From assembly GCF_016889705.1 (NCBI RefSeq), contig NZ_CP069526.1, positions 2,170,001 to 2,234,000 of the forward strand: DNA of 64,000 nucleotides, given 5' to 3'. The stretch comes from Amycolatopsis sp. FDAARGOS 1241 (GTDB lineage: Bacteria > Actinomycetota > Actinomycetes > Mycobacteriales > Pseudonocardiaceae). Shown here one piece after another: positions 1-8,604 of this stretch. Position 1 is the stretch's first letter; the number at the start of each line of letters is the position of its first letter. The translations under genes and the position numbers were made by a program. Under the pieces are notes generated by a model. That model was given only the letters and a program-made list of their open reading frames with translations, was not told where the DNA came from and searched no databases.

Positions 1-371
1 CCATCTACGACACCATGCAGCTCATCCGCCCGGACGTGGCCACCTACGCCATGGGCATGGCAGCCTCGATGGGGCAGTTCCTGCTCTCGTCGGGTGCTCC
101 GGGCAAGCGGTACGCGCTCCCGCACGCCAGGATCCTGATGCACCAGCCGTCGGCCGGTGTGGGTGGTACCGCGTCCGACATCGCCATCCAGGCGGATCTG
201 TTCAACAAGTGGAAGCAGGAGCTCGCCCGCATCACCGCGGAGCAGACCGGCCAGACCACCGAGCAGATCATCAAGGACGGCGACCGCGACCGCTGGTTCA
301 CCGCGCAGGAGGCGAAGGACTACGGCTTCGTCGACCACGTGCTGTCGGCCGGCATCACCTCGAACAACTGA
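1..371 (+). CDS. clpP1: ClpP1, ATP-dependent Clp protease proteolytic subunit (5' end off the window)
   Basis: This is the C-terminal part of a ClpP serine peptidase; the start lies before base 1 and the reading frame begins at base 3. The catalytic triad is visible: Ser in AASMG, His in LMHQP and Asp in DRDRWF. ClpP rings assemble with ClpX or ClpC to degrade proteins in the cytoplasm. The gene ends 25 nt before clpP2. Actinobacteria typically carry this clpP1-clpP2 pair and need both rings for activity. The order clpP1, clpP2, clpX supports the assignment. Numbering 1 or 2 follows gene order only. Confidence 0.95.
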   Translation, partial: IYDTMQLIRPDVATYAMGMAASMGQFLLSSGAPGKRYALPHARILMHQPSAGVGGTASDIAIQADLFNKWKQELARITAEQTGQTTEQIIKDGDRDRWFTAQEAKDYGFVDHVLSAGITSNN

Positions 372-396
372 GCGCGAAGCACACAGGAGACCTCTC

Positions 397-1050
397 ATGA
401 GCAACTTCCGGCTCCCGGGTGACTTCCGGGCTCCGCAGACCCCGCAGTCGCGGTACATCCTGCCGTCCTACGTCGAGCGCACCAGCTACGGCGTGAAGGA
501 GTCCAACCCGTACAACAAGCTGTACGAGGAGCGGACGATCTTCCTGGGCGTGCAGGTGGACGACGCGTCGGCCAACGACGTGATGGCCCAGCTGCTGCAC
601 CTCGAGCACGAGGACCCGGACCGCGACATCAACATGTACATCAACTCGCCGGGTGGGTCGTTCACGTCGCTGATGGCGATCTACGACACCATGCAGTACG
701 TCCGCCCGGACATCTCGACCGTGTGCCTCGGCCAGGCCGCTTCGGCCGCCGCGGTGCTGCTGGCGGCTGGCACGCCGGGCAAGCGCTTGGCGCTGCCCAA
801 CGCGCGTGTGCTGATCCACCAGCCGGCCACCGAGGGCACTTACGGCCAGGTCTCCGATCTGGAGATCCAGGCCAACGAGATCCAACGTGTGCGCCGCCAG
901 ATGGAGGTCATCCTGGCGAAGCACACGAACAGGGAACCGGACCAGATCAAGGCCGACATCGAGCGGGACAAGATCCTCACCGCCGAAGAGGCCAAGGCCT
1001 ACGGGATGATCGACGAGGTCCTTCCGTACCGGAAGGCGTCGGCCGTTTGA
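397..1050 (+). CDS. clpP2: ClpP2, ATP-dependent Clp protease proteolytic subunit
   Basis: A 217-residue ClpP-family serine peptidase. The triad is Ser about 116 (in GQAASAAA), His about 141 (VLIHQP) and Asp about 191 (ERDKIL), and the NSPGGS oxyanion/strand motif lies near residue 83. The ATG at 397 follows a good ribosome site (AGGAGA, 8 nt upstream). A longer in-frame reading upstream overlaps clpP1 and is not coding. The residue after the catalytic Ser is Ala where classical ClpP and the ClpP1 here have Met-Gly, which fits the divergent second ring of actinobacteria. Co-transcription with clpP1 is likely (25 nt gap), and a strong hairpin follows the stop. Confidence 0.96.
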   Translation: MSNFRLPGDFRAPQTPQSRYILPSYVERTSYGVKESNPYNKLYEERTIFLGVQVDDASANDVMAQLLHLEHEDPDRDINMYINSPGGSFTSLMAIYDTMQYVRPDISTVCLGQAASAAAVLLAAGTPGKRLALPNARVLIHQPATEGTYGQVSDLEIQANEIQRVRRQMEVILAKHTNREPDQIKADIERDKILTAEEAKAYGMIDEVLPYRKASAV

Positions 1051-1055
1051 TCACC

Positions 1056-1093
1056 GGGCCGGTGCGTGTCGAATCGGCGACACGCACCGGCCC
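1056..1093 (+). terminator. Strong hairpin after clpP2
   Basis: A perfect 16-bp stem (1056-1071 with 1078-1093) and a 6-nt loop start 5 bases after the clpP2 stop. There is no T-run after it, as is common in high-GC actinobacteria. It separates clpP1-clpP2 from clpX. The 178 bases from here to the clpX start hold TANNNT boxes at 1101-1106 and 1164-1169, so clpX probably has its own promoter. Confidence 0.7.
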
Positions 1094-1271
1094 CCTGGTC
1101 TAGTGTCGAACTCTGACGTGCCCGGAACGGGCCCGAGTGTTCCCGCTCGCGCCTGAAGCCAGGTACCGTCAGTGGCAGTGCGTGAAGCTCCGGGACGGTC
1201 GGGCTCAGACCGGAGCGGCAAGACAGTGTCAGGCGCGCAACCGCGCGCCGGAGGGGACGAGGTCAACGGCC

Positions 1272-2567
1272 ATGGCACGGATCGGTGACGGCGGCGACCT
1301 GCTGAAGTGTTCTTTCTGCGGGAAGAGCCAGAAGCAGGTGAAGAAGCTCATTGCCGGCCCCGGGGTCTACATCTGCGATGAGTGCATCGACCTCTGCAAC
1401 GAGATCATCGAAGAGGAGCTGGCCGAAGCCGGCGACGTGAAGCTCGACGAGCTGCCGAAGCCCGCCGACATCCACGAGTTCCTCGAGCAGTACATCATCG
1501 GCCAGGACGATGCGAAGAAGACGCTCGCGGTCGCGGTGTACAACCACTACAAGCGGATCCAGGCCGACGACAAGGCCGGACCGAAGGACTCCAAGGACGA
1601 GCCCGTCGAGCTCGCGAAGTCCAACATCCTGATGCTCGGTCCCACGGGTACCGGCAAGACCTACCTGGCGCAGACGCTGGCGAAGCTGCTCAACGTGCCG
1701 TTCGCCATCGCCGACGCCACGGCGCTCACCGAGGCGGGCTACGTCGGCGAGGACGTCGAGAACATCCTCCTCAAGCTGATCCAGGCCGCCGACTACGACG
1801 TGAAGCGCGCCGAGACGGGCATCATCTACATCGACGAGGTCGACAAGATCGCCCGCAAGTCGGAGAACCCGTCGATCACGCGCGACGTGTCGGGTGAGGG
1901 AGTGCAGCAGGCGCTGCTGAAGATCCTCGAGGGCACCACGGCGTCGGTGCCGCCGCAGGGCGGGCGCAAGCACCCGCACCAGGAGTTCATCCAGATCGAC
2001 ACGACCAACGTGCTGTTCATCGTGGCCGGTGCGTTCGCGGGTCTGGAGAAGATCATCAACGAGCGCGTCGGCAAGCGCGGCCTCGGCTTCGGCGCGGAGA
2101 TCCGCACCAAGGCCGAGATCGAGGGCAGCGACGTCTTCTCCGAGACGATGCCCGAGGACCTGATCAAGTTCGGCCTGATCCCGGAGTTTATCGGTCGCCT
2201 CCCGGTGGTCGCCACGGTGAACCACCTGGACAAGGATTCGCTGGTCTCGATCCTCACGCAGCCGCGCAACGCCCTGGTGAAGCAGTACAAGAAGCTCTTC
2301 GAGATGGACAACGTCGAGCTCGAGTTCACCAAGACGGCGCTCGAGGCCATCGCCGACCAGGCGATGCTGCGCGGCACGGGTGCCCGTGGCCTGCGCGCGA
2401 TCATGGAGGAAGTCCTCCAGCCGGTCATGTACGACATCCCCAGCCGCGACGACGTGGCCAAGGTCGTGATCACCGAGCAGACCGTGCGCGAGAACGTGAA
2501 CCCGACGATCGTCGCGCGCCAGCCGTCGCGGCGCACCCGCAGCGAGCGTGGTGAGAAGTCGGCCTGA
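1272..2567 (+). CDS. clpX: ClpX, ATP-dependent Clp protease ATP-binding subunit
   Basis: A 431-residue AAA+ unfoldase that recognises substrates and feeds them to ClpP. The N-terminal zinc-binding domain shows CSFCGK and CDECIDLC (residues about 13-40). The Walker A motif is GPTGTGKT, Walker B is [10 protein letters not shown], and the C-terminal sensor region follows [10 protein letters not shown]. The ATG at 1272 lies 8-9 nt after GGAGGGGACGAGG; the longer in-frame reading from 1137 lacks the family N-terminus. Length and architecture are normal. It lies 221 bp after clpP2 with a terminator between them, so it probably has its own promoter. Confidence 0.97.
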   Translation: MARIGDGGDLLKCSFCGKSQKQVKKLIAGPGVYICDECIDLCNEIIEEELAEAGDVKLDELPKPADIHEFLEQYIIGQDDAKKTLAVAVYNHYKRIQADDKAGPKDSKDEPVELAKSNILMLGPTGTGKTYLAQTLAKLLNVPFAIADATALTEAGYVGEDVENILLKLIQAADYDVKRAETGIIYIDEVDKIARKSENPSITRDVSGEGVQQALLKILEGTTASVPPQGGRKHPHQEFIQIDTTNVLFIVAGAFAGLEKIINERVGKRGLGFGAEIRTKAEIEGSDVFSETMPEDLIKFGLIPEFIGRLPVVATVNHLDKDSLVSILTQPRNALVKQYKKLFEMDNVELEFTKTALEAIADQAMLRGTGARGLRAIMEEVLQPVMYDIPSRDDVAKVVITEQTVRENVNPTIVARQPSRRTRSERGEKSA

Positions 2568-2631
2568 GCCGTTCACCGCTCGGGGTGAGCCGTTTGCAGG
2601 AGTCCGCCGCCAGGGTGTTCGCGGCACGCGC

Positions 2632-2637
2632 GATAAT
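2632..2637 (+). promoter_or_regulatory. Candidate -10 box for the small membrane protein
   Basis: GATAAT lies 7 nt before the ATG at 2645, the spacing seen in actinobacterial leaderless transcripts. No convincing -35 element is visible, so the call rests on the -10 alone. It favours 2645 over the in-frame ATG at 2636, which overlaps the box. Confidence 0.35.
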
Positions 2638-2644
2638 GAAGTGG

Positions 2645-3061
2645 ATGACAACCGTGCCGCTGACCAGAGCCCCGGGGGAGCACCCCAAGACCGACGCCGA
2701 CGTGCTGTCGGACGCCCCGGCCCCGGAACCGACCGACGGACCGCTGACCCCGTCGGTCGGTATCGTCGAGCTGAGCGAGCGCGTGGTCGCGTCCATCCTG
2801 GGCCGGTGCCCGTGGCTGTACCGCGCCGCCACGATCACCCTGGCGGTGTTCTCGGCGGTCTGCCTGGTGGCCGTCGCCACGCGGCTCTCGGCGCTGCCGC
2901 TGATCCCCATCCCGCTCTTCGCGCTCGCCTGGTACTTCCTGCGCTTCTTGCGCGCCGCGGACACCCGCCGCCTCCAGTTGCGATGGGCGCTGCTCACGGC
3001 GCTGGCGACGATGGTGGGCTTCTGGCTGGTGTCGGTCGTGGCTCGCTGGGTGTCTTCCTGA
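2645..3061 (+). CDS. Small integral membrane protein of unknown function
   Basis: 138 residues. The first 45 or so are polar and acidic/proline-rich. Two or three hydrophobic segments follow (about residues 58-75, 78-95 and 115-133) with a short basic loop (RFLRAADTRRLQLR) between the later ones, which suggests a cytoplasmic loop. I recognise no catalytic motif. The start is set by the -10-like box just upstream; in-frame alternatives exist at 2585 and 2636. It lies 77 bp after clpX on the same strand and ends before a clear terminator. The function is unknown. Confidence 0.75.
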   Translation: MTTVPLTRAPGEHPKTDADVLSDAPAPEPTDGPLTPSVGIVELSERVVASILGRCPWLYRAATITLAVFSAVCLVAVATRLSALPLIPIPLFALAWYFLRFLRAADTRRLQLRWALLTALATMVGFWLVSVVARWVSS

Positions 3062-3083
3062 CGGTCGCGGGGTCTCGCGGCAC

Positions 3084-3113
3084 AACCTGGGCGCTGGTGC
3101 GCTCAGGTTTTTT
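3084..3113 (+). terminator. Rho-independent terminator
   Basis: An 11-bp stem with one G-T pair (3084-3094 with 3099-3109) and a TGGT loop runs into six T (3108-3113). It ends the clpX-side transcription unit before the convergent esterase gene. Confidence 0.85.
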
Positions 3114-3131
3114 CTTGCCCGCGTGAAGGTC

Positions 3132-4016
3132 CTACCCGGCGCGGGGCACGTGCTTCCCCACGAAACCCACCATGCTGGGCACCACCGAGTGGAAGAACGT
3201 GTCACTGTGCTTCCCCGTCGCGGTGTAGCCGATGGCCGGGTGGGTGGCCGCGATGTAGCGCCGCACGCCGGTGATGAAGGAGTCCTCCGTGCCGCACCAG
3301 AGGGCGGTGGGGACGCCGCGCAGGGCGGTGAGGTGGCGGAGCGGGTCGAGGGACGTCCAGTCGGTCTGGCCGGTGAAAATGTGGCGCTTGGCCATCTCCG
3401 GCCAGGACGTGATCAACGCGGGGGAGATGGCCGCGACGGCTTCCGGGGGCTGCCGGCGTTCGACGCGGCGGCGGCCGTAGACCATGGCCCCGAAGCCGCC
3501 CATGGAGACGCCCGCACAGGCGAACGGGAGGCCGCGCGGGCCGGCGAGGTTGCGGGCGGCCAACCAGCGGGGGACTTCTTCCAGCAGCATGGCCATGGGG
3601 TCGTCACCGGCGCGGACCTCGTGCCAGTAGTTGTCGCCGCCGTCGACGGCGACGTAGCCGTGGGCGGGCACGGCCTTGCGGCCGACGTCGGTGGCCAGCT
3701 GCTTCACCAGGCCGCTGGGGGCGGCGGAGCGGGCGCTGCCGTGCAACCCGTGCAGCATCAGCGACATCGGCAGGCCCGCCGGCGGGTACTTGCTCGGCAA
3801 CAGGAACACCAAGTCCACCATCCGCCCGCGCGCGGCTGAAAACACCCGCTCCACGCGCGTGAACCCGACTTGCGGCGACCCGGCCGTCACGCCGACGGCC
3901 CGCAGCGCCTCGCCCAGCGGCGTGACGCCCGCGGCCGTCGCGGCCGCCAGTCCGGCGACGCCGAGCGCGGCGGTGCCCGCGACGAGCACCGACCGGCGGC
4001 TGACCCGTTCGTTCAC
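3132..4016 (-). CDS. Exported alpha/beta-hydrolase-fold esterase (Tat signal)
   Basis: 294 residues. The GTG at 4016 is chosen because GGGGAGG lies 6 nt upstream; the longer frame to 4133 runs into the promoter region. The N-terminus carries a twin-arginine signal (SRRSVLV followed by an Ala/Gly-rich hydrophobic stretch, residues about 5-28), so the folded protein is probably exported by Tat. An oxyanion-type LMLHGLHG strand and the nucleophile elbow GVSMGGFG are visible, and the catalytic His is probably in GKHSDTFFH near the end. This resembles the esterase (PF00756-like) family. The substrate is unknown. It is divergent from the carotenoid oxygenase, and the shared 165-bp space holds twin operators. 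Confidence 0.8.
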   Translation of the reverse strand: MNERVSRRSVLVAGTAALGVAGLAAATAAGVTPLGEALRAVGVTAGSPQVGFTRVERVFSAARGRMVDLVFLLPSKYPPAGLPMSLMLHGLHGSARSAAPSGLVKQLATDVGRKAVPAHGYVAVDGGDNYWHEVRAGDDPMAMLLEEVPRWLAARNLAGPRGLPFACAGVSMGGFGAMVYGRRRVERRQPPEAVAAISPALITSWPEMAKRHIFTGQTDWTSLDPLRHLTALRGVPTALWCGTEDSFITGVRRYIAATHPAIGYTATGKHSDTFFHSVVPSMVGFVGKHVPRAG

Positions 4017-4134
4017 CCGGCCTCCCCGAAAGATCCACAAGAAGGACGCGGCTTCGTCGCGAAGCGTTGCCTCGGCCACCGCCATCGTGCTGCGTCCGTG
4101 AAAACAGCGCCAGCCCGAACCCTTGCGAACCATT

Positions 4135-4170
4135 CCATAACCGTGTTATCAATGGATAACAGTGTTATGG
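4135..4170. promoter_or_regulatory. Twin palindromic operators between esterase and carotenoid oxygenase
   Basis: Two copies of ATAAC-N3-GTTAT lie at 4137-4149 and 4156-4168, 19 bp apart, inside a larger imperfect palindrome (CCATAAC ... GTTATGG, 4135-4170). The form suits a dimeric TetR- or MarR-type repressor binding on nearly one helix face. The second site covers the ATG at 4167, which supports 4182 as the oxygenase start. No matching regulator gene is adjacent. Confidence 0.65.
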
Positions 4171-4181
4171 AAGGAGTTGCG

Positions 4182-5540
4182 ATGCCCAACCAGTTCCTGG
4201 AGGACAACTTCGCCCCCGTCACCCGTGAGCACACCGCCACGCGGCTCGAGGTCACCGGCCACCTGCCCGACCACCTCGATGGGCGCTACCTGCGCAACGG
4301 GCCCAACCCGCTGGCCGCCGACGAGGACACTTACCACTGGTTCCTCGGCGACGGCATGGTCCACGGCGTCCGCCTGCGGGACGGCCGCGCCGAGTGGTAC
4401 CGCAACCGCTGGATCCGCACGCCGCACGTCGCGGGCCTGCTCGGCGAGGCACCTGAAGCTCCGAACACGGGCATCGGCGCCAACACGAACGTGATCGGCC
4501 ACGCCGGCCGCACGCTCGCCCTCATCGAAGGCGGCCTGCCTGCCTTCGAGCTCACCGAAGAACTCGACACCGTCGGCCAGTGCGACTTCGACGGCACGCT
4601 CCCCGGCGGCTACACCGCCCACCCGAAGCGCGACCCGCGCACCGGCGAGCTCCACGCCGTCTCGTACCACTTCGGGGCCGGCAACCGCGTGCAGTACTCC
4701 GTGATCGGCACCGACGGCCGCGCCCGCCGCGTGCTCGACATCGAGGTCACCGGGGCACCGATGATGCACGATTTCTCGCTCACCGAAAACCACGTGGTGT
4801 TCTACGACCTGCCCGTCACGTTCGATCCACACCAGACTCCAGCACACGTCGACGTGCCCGACCCGCTGACGGCGCGCACCGGTCGCGGGGTCAGCTCGCT
4901 GCCGTACCGGTGGAACGAGGACTACCCGGCGCGGGTCGGCGTGATGCCGCGCGAGGGCGGCAACGGCGACGTGCGCTGGTTCGACGTCGAGCCGTGCTAC
5001 GTCTTCCACCCGCTCAACGCCTACGACGACGGGGACCGCGTCGTGCTCGACGTCGTGCGCCACTCCCGCGTGTTCGACCGCGCGCTGCACGGCCCGGCCG
5101 AAGGTGTGCCGACGCTCGACCGCTGGACCGTCGACCTCGCCGCGGGCAAGGTGCTCGAGGAGCGGCTCGACGACCACGGCCAGGAGTTTCCGCGCGTCGA
5201 CGAACGGCTCGTCGGCCGCGCCCACCGCTACGGCTACGCGGTGGCCGCCGACGGCGAATCACGGCTCACCGGCGCGCTGCACAAACACGACCTGCACAAG
5301 GGAAGCCTGGAACGGCACACCTTCGGCCCCGGTCGCGTGCCGGGTGAGTTCGTGTTCGTCCCGTCCGGTGTGGACGCTGCCGAAGACGACGGCGTGCTCA
5401 TGGGATTCGTCTTCGACGCCGCCACCCAGCGCAGCGATCTGACGCTGCTCGACGCGGCGACGCTGGAAACGGTGGCCGCCGTTCACCTGCCCGGCCGCGT
5501 GCCGCACGGCTTTCACGGCAACTGGGTCCCGGTCGGCTGA
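4182..5540 (+). CDS. Carotenoid oxygenase (retinal pigment epithelial membrane protein family)
   Basis: 452 residues, typical of the family. It is an Fe(II)-dependent dioxygenase that cleaves double bonds of carotenoids, apocarotenoids or stilbenes. The four iron-ligand His regions are visible: YTAHPKR, MMHDFSLT, YVFHPLNA and the C-terminal VPHGFHGNW. The family N-terminal GRYLRNGPNP is also present. The ATG at 4182 follows AAGGAG; an in-frame ATG at 4167 lies in the operator and is less likely. The substrate cannot be told from sequence, and no carotenoid biosynthesis gene is nearby. The twin operators upstream suggest repressor control. Confidence 0.9.
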   Translation: MPNQFLEDNFAPVTREHTATRLEVTGHLPDHLDGRYLRNGPNPLAADEDTYHWFLGDGMVHGVRLRDGRAEWYRNRWIRTPHVAGLLGEAPEAPNTGIGANTNVIGHAGRTLALIEGGLPAFELTEELDTVGQCDFDGTLPGGYTAHPKRDPRTGELHAVSYHFGAGNRVQYSVIGTDGRARRVLDIEVTGAPMMHDFSLTENHVVFYDLPVTFDPHQTPAHVDVPDPLTARTGRGVSSLPYRWNEDYPARVGVMPREGGNGDVRWFDVEPCYVFHPLNAYDDGDRVVLDVVRHSRVFDRALHGPAEGVPTLDRWTVDLAAGKVLEERLDDHGQEFPRVDERLVGRAHRYGYAVAADGESRLTGALHKHDLHKGSLERHTFGPGRVPGEFVFVPSGVDAAEDDGVLMGFVFDAATQRSDLTLLDAATLETVAAVHLPGRVPHGFHGNWVPVG

Positions 5541-5550
5541 GCCGAACGGG

Positions 5551-6375
5551 CTAGGCGAGCACCCGCTGATCGCCGGTGTAGAGGTTCATGCTGTCGCCGC
5601 GCAGGAAACCGATCAGCGTCATGCCGTTCTCCTCGGCGAGCTCAACGGCCAAAGAGGACGGAGCGGACACGGCGGCGAGGATGCCGATGCCCGCCATGGC
5701 GGCCTTCTGCACGAGCTCGAAGGAGGCGCGGCCGGAGACCAGCAAGCCCAAGCCGGGCGCGGGGATCCGGCCGGCCTGCAGCGCCCAGCCGAGCACCTTG
5801 TCCACGGCGTTGTGGCGGCCGACGTCCTCACGCACCACTTCGAGTTCACCGTCCGGGGTGAACAGTGCCGCGGCGTGCAGCCCGCCGGTGGACTTGAAGA
5901 CCTTCTGCTTGTCCCGCAACGTGTCCGGCAGCTCCACCAGCACGTCGGTCTTGACTTCGAAGGTCGACTCCGCGGGGGAGAAGCGGCTCTTCAGCTTCAC
6001 GGCGTCGAGCGCTGCTTTGCCGCAGACGCCACACGATGAGGTGGTGTAGAAGTTCCGCTCCACGCCGGTTTCCGGAGGTGCGACTCCGGGTGCGAGTGTC
6101 ACATCGAGCACGTTGTAGGTGTTGCGGCCCTGGTCGTCGACGCCGTCGCAGTAGCGCGCCGCCGCGACGTCCTCGCGGGAGCCGAGCACGCCTTCCGAGA
6201 GCAGGAATCCGTGGGCGAGCTCGACGTCGTGACCCGGCGTGCGCATCGTCACAGCGAGTGCTTTGCCGTCGACGCGGATCTCCAGCGGTTCCTCCGCCGC
6301 CAGCGAGTCGGGACGGCGGCGTTCACCGGTCGCGGAGATGCGCCGGACCGGCCTGCGCACGGTCACTCTGCCCAT
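5551..6375 (-). CDS. fdhD: FdhD, formate dehydrogenase accessory sulfurtransferase
   Basis: 274 residues. FdhD moves sulfur from a cysteine desulfurase to the molybdenum cofactor of formate dehydrogenase. The hallmark SSCGVCG (catalytic Cys pair, about residues 115-121) is present, as are GRHNAVDK and the C-terminal [13 protein letters not shown] of the family. The ATG at 6375 follows GAAAGGTG; codons upstream to 6429 are not conserved. It is convergent with the carotenoid oxygenase (10-bp gap) and divergent from the oxalate/formate-type transporter, with a palindrome between. Its likely client, the YdeP-type oxidoreductase, lies 10 kb away at 16367-18679. Confidence 0.93.
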   Translation of the reverse strand: MGRVTVRRPVRRISATGERRRPDSLAAEEPLEIRVDGKALAVTMRTPGHDVELAHGFLLSEGVLGSREDVAAARYCDGVDDQGRNTYNVLDVTLAPGVAPPETGVERNFYTTSSCGVCGKAALDAVKLKSRFSPAESTFEVKTDVLVELPDTLRDKQKVFKSTGGLHAAALFTPDGELEVVREDVGRHNAVDKVLGWALQAGRIPAPGLGLLVSGRASFELVQKAAMAGIGILAAVSAPSSLAVELAEENGMTLIGFLRGDSMNLYTGDQRVLA

Positions 6376-6432
6376 CGGGACACCTTTCAACGGCCATTGA
6401 AGTCGATCTACGACACCCAGACAGTGCAACGT

Positions 6433-6457
6433 CAGGGAATAAGTAATACATTCCCTG
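6433..6457. promoter_or_regulatory. Palindromic operator between fdhD and the MFS transporter
   Basis: CAGGGAAT at 6433-6440 and ATTCCCTG at 6450-6457 form perfect 8-bp arms around a 9-bp A/T-rich spacer. The spacer also holds TAATAC, a possible -10. It is placed to control both divergent genes. Confidence 0.6.
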
Positions 6458-6487
6458 CATCACCTCACAGTTCGGAGGAGTCTGACG

Positions 6488-7840
6488 ATGGCCCTCGGCT
6501 TCCTGGCCCGCTCTCGTATCGTCGCACCGCCCGGCTGGACCCGCTGGTTGGTCCCACCCGCTGCGCTCTCGATACACCTCTCGATCGGTCAAGCCTACGC
6601 CTGGAGCGTGTTCAAAACCCCGCTCGAGAAGACGATGCACCTGTCGGGCACGGAGTCCGGGCTGCCGTTCCAGCTCGGCATCGTGATGCTCGGCCTGTCC
6701 GCCGCGTTCGGCGGCACGCTCGTGGAGAAGAACGGCCCGCGCTGGGCCATGTTCGTGGCCACGATCTGCTTCGGCGCGGGCTTCCTGATCTCGGCGCTCG
6801 GTGTCGCGACCGGGCAGTTCTGGCTCGTGGTCGTCGGCTACGGCGGCATCGGCGGCATCGGGCTCGGCATCGGCTACATCTCACCGGTGTCGACGCTGAT
6901 CAAGTGGTTCCCCGACCGGCCGGGTATGGCCACCGGTATCGCGATCATGGGCTTCGGCGGTGGCGCGCTCATCGCGTCGCCGTGGTCGTCGGCGATGCTC
7001 GGCACCTCGCCGGCCGCGAGCGACATCGCCGTGGCCTTCCTGATCCACGGCATCGTCTACGCGGTCTTCATGACGATGGGTGTCCTGCTCGTGCGCGTGC
7101 CCGCTGACGGCTGGAAGCCCGCGGGCTGGGAGCCGAAGGTCGACGAGAGCAAGACGCTCATCTCGACGCACAACGTGTCGGCGGCCAACGCGCTGAAGAC
7201 CCCACAGTTCTGGTGCCTGTGGATCGTGCTCTGCCTCAACGTGACCGCGGGCATCGGCATCCTGGAGAAGGCCGCGCCGATGATCACGGACTTCTTCAAG
7301 AGCACCGCGACGCCGGTCGGCACCGCGGCCGCCGCCGGTTTCGTCGCGATGCTCTCGCTGACCAACATGCTGGGCCGGTTCGTCTGGTCGACGGTCTCGG
7401 ATGCGGTGGGGCGCAAGAACATCTACCGCTTCTACCTCGGTGTGGGCGCCGTGCTGTACCTGATCATCGCGCTCACCACGAACTCGTCGAAGCTGCTGTT
7501 CGTGCTCTGCGCGATGCTGATCCTCTCCTTCTACGGTGGGGGTTTCTCGACGCTGCCGGCGTACCTGAAGGACCTGTTCGGCAACTACCAGGTCGGCGCG
7601 ATCCACGGCCGGCTGCTCACCGCGTGGTCGGTCGCCGGTGTGCTCGGGCCGCTGATCGTCGACGGCATCGCCGACAGTGAGAAGGCCGCCGGCAAGACCG
7701 GTCCGGACCTCTACTCGACGTCGTTCTACATCATGATCGGCCTGCTCGTGGTCGGCTTCGTCGCCAACGAGTTCGTGCGGCCGGTCAAGGCCAAGTTCCA
7801 CGAGCCCGTGGGCAGCACCCAGGTGGGGAGTGAGGCGTGA
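6488..7840 (+). CDS. OFA (oxalate/formate antiporter) family MFS transporter
   Basis: 450 residues with about 12 hydrophobic segments. The N-terminal half holds SIGQAYAWSVFKTPLE, a typical start of the OFA subgroup. The loop YISPVSTLIKWFPDRPGMATGI is also typical, as is GRFVWSTVSDAVGRKN, the second copy of the MFS loop motif. It probably exchanges a small carboxylate such as formate or oxalate across the membrane; the exact substrate is inferred from the family. The ribosome site GGAGGAG lies 6 nt before the ATG. Its stop overlaps the start of a 45-residue membrane peptide by one base. It is divergent from fdhD, which supports a formate-related role. Confidence 0.85.
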   Translation: MALGFLARSRIVAPPGWTRWLVPPAALSIHLSIGQAYAWSVFKTPLEKTMHLSGTESGLPFQLGIVMLGLSAAFGGTLVEKNGPRWAMFVATICFGAGFLISALGVATGQFWLVVVGYGGIGGIGLGIGYISPVSTLIKWFPDRPGMATGIAIMGFGGGALIASPWSSAMLGTSPAASDIAVAFLIHGIVYAVFMTMGVLLVRVPADGWKPAGWEPKVDESKTLISTHNVSAANALKTPQFWCLWIVLCLNVTAGIGILEKAAPMITDFFKSTATPVGTAAAAGFVAMLSLTNMLGRFVWSTVSDAVGRKNIYRFYLGVGAVLYLIIALTTNSSKLLFVLCAMLILSFYGGGFSTLPAYLKDLFGNYQVGAIHGRLLTAWSVAGVLGPLIVDGIADSEKAAGKTGPDLYSTSFYIMIGLLVVGFVANEFVRPVKAKFHEPVGSTQVGSEA

Positions 7841-7977
7841 TGAGTTCACCCGACGTGGAAGGCCGGTCGGCCGGGCGCACCGCGCTCCTGGTCATCGCGT
7901 GGCTGTGGGTGCTGGTGCCGTTCGTGTACGGCGTGTACGAGCTGATCCTCAAGGTCATCGACCTGTTCGGCGGCTGA
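7840..7977 (+). CDS. Small membrane peptide coupled to the OFA transporter (MFS small-subunit type)
   Basis: 45 residues starting at the ATG of a TGATG overlap with the transporter stop, so it is translationally coupled. The first 13 residues are polar; a single hydrophobic helix follows (about residues 14-40, containing VIAWLWVLVPFVYGVYELI). It ends in a short Gly tail and is followed by a strong terminator, so the operon is just these two genes. Comparable one-helix peptides annotated as an MFS transporter small subunit sit next to OFA-family genes in other bacteria; I recall this but cannot check it. The role as a partner of the transporter is inferred from coupling. Confidence 0.75.
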   Translation: MSSPDVEGRSAGRTALLVIAWLWVLVPFVYGVYELILKVIDLFGG

Positions 7978-8004
7978 GTTTCCGCTCGGTCCCGCTCAGT
8001 GGGA

Positions 8005-8030
8005 GCCCCCGGATCCGTCCGGGGGCTTTT
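8005..8030 (+). terminator. Rho-independent terminator of the transporter operon
   Basis: GCCCCCGGA (8005-8013) pairs perfectly with TCCGGGGGC (8018-8026) around a 4-nt loop, followed by TTTT. Confidence 0.88.
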
Positions 8031-8039
8031 CACTGGACA

Positions 8040-8063
8040 AATGGTCAAGAGTCGTTGACCATT
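8040..8063. promoter_or_regulatory. Palindrome upstream of the ArsR-like regulator (probable auto-operator)
   Basis: AATGGTCAA (8040-8048) and TTGACCATT (8055-8063) are perfect 9-bp inverted arms with a 6-bp spacer. The right arm ends 7 nt before the GTG start at 8071, a good position for autorepression of the regulator-exporter pair. It also makes the in-frame TTG at 8062 an unlikely start. Confidence 0.65.
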
Positions 8064-8070
8064 GGCTCTC

Positions 8071-8604
8071 GTGACTGGGGATGACTACGTACCGCCGGAC
8101 GAAACCGTCCACGTGCGGACGACCGAACAACTGCGTGCTGTCAGCAATCTCGTGCGCCACCGCGTGCTCGCCGTCCTGCGCGACGGGCCGGCGACGATCA
8201 CGCAGATCGCCGCGCGGCTCGAGCTGGCGAAGGGCAGTTCGAGCTACCACGTGCGCGTGCTGGAACGCGCGGGGCTCGTCCGTGTGGTCCGGACCAAGAA
8301 GGTCCGCGGCGTCGTCGAGCGCTATTACGGCATGGCGGCGAAGGTCGTCTCGCTGCCGGACCCCGCGCCGGGCCGGCGGGACGTGCTGATGCAGCACGCG
8401 ATCGACGACCTCGCGACCGCGCCGGTGGACTCGCCACGCCTGGTGCGGATGAGGCACCTGCGGCTGAGCGAAGCGCGCTTCGCCGAGTTCGAGCGGCGCC
8501 TGAGCGAGCTGGTCGACGAGATGCACGCGGCGCGCGAACCCGGCGAAGCGGCGGCGACAGTCGCGGTGGCGTTCTTCCGGCCAGGCGAGGGAGCGGCACG
8601 GTGA
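8071..8604 (+). CDS. ArsR-like winged-helix transcriptional regulator
   Basis: 177 residues from the GTG at 8071. A winged helix-turn-helix spans about residues 15-80: RHRVLAVLRDGPATITQIAARLELAKGSSSYHVRVLERAGLV is the typical ArsR/HTH_20 recognition region (recognition helix around SSSYHVRVLERAG). The C-terminal half is charged and helical (LSEARFAEFERRLSELVDEM), probably for dimerisation or ligand binding; no metal-binding Cys cluster is visible. It overlaps the exporter start by GTGA and so controls an exporter in the same operon. The palindrome just upstream is the likely operator. Confidence 0.82.
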   Translation: MTGDDYVPPDETVHVRTTEQLRAVSNLVRHRVLAVLRDGPATITQIAARLELAKGSSSYHVRVLERAGLVRVVRTKKVRGVVERYYGMAAKVVSLPDPAPGRRDVLMQHAIDDLATAPVDSPRLVRMRHLRLSEARFAEFERRLSELVDEMHAAREPGEAAATVAVAFFRPGEGAAR

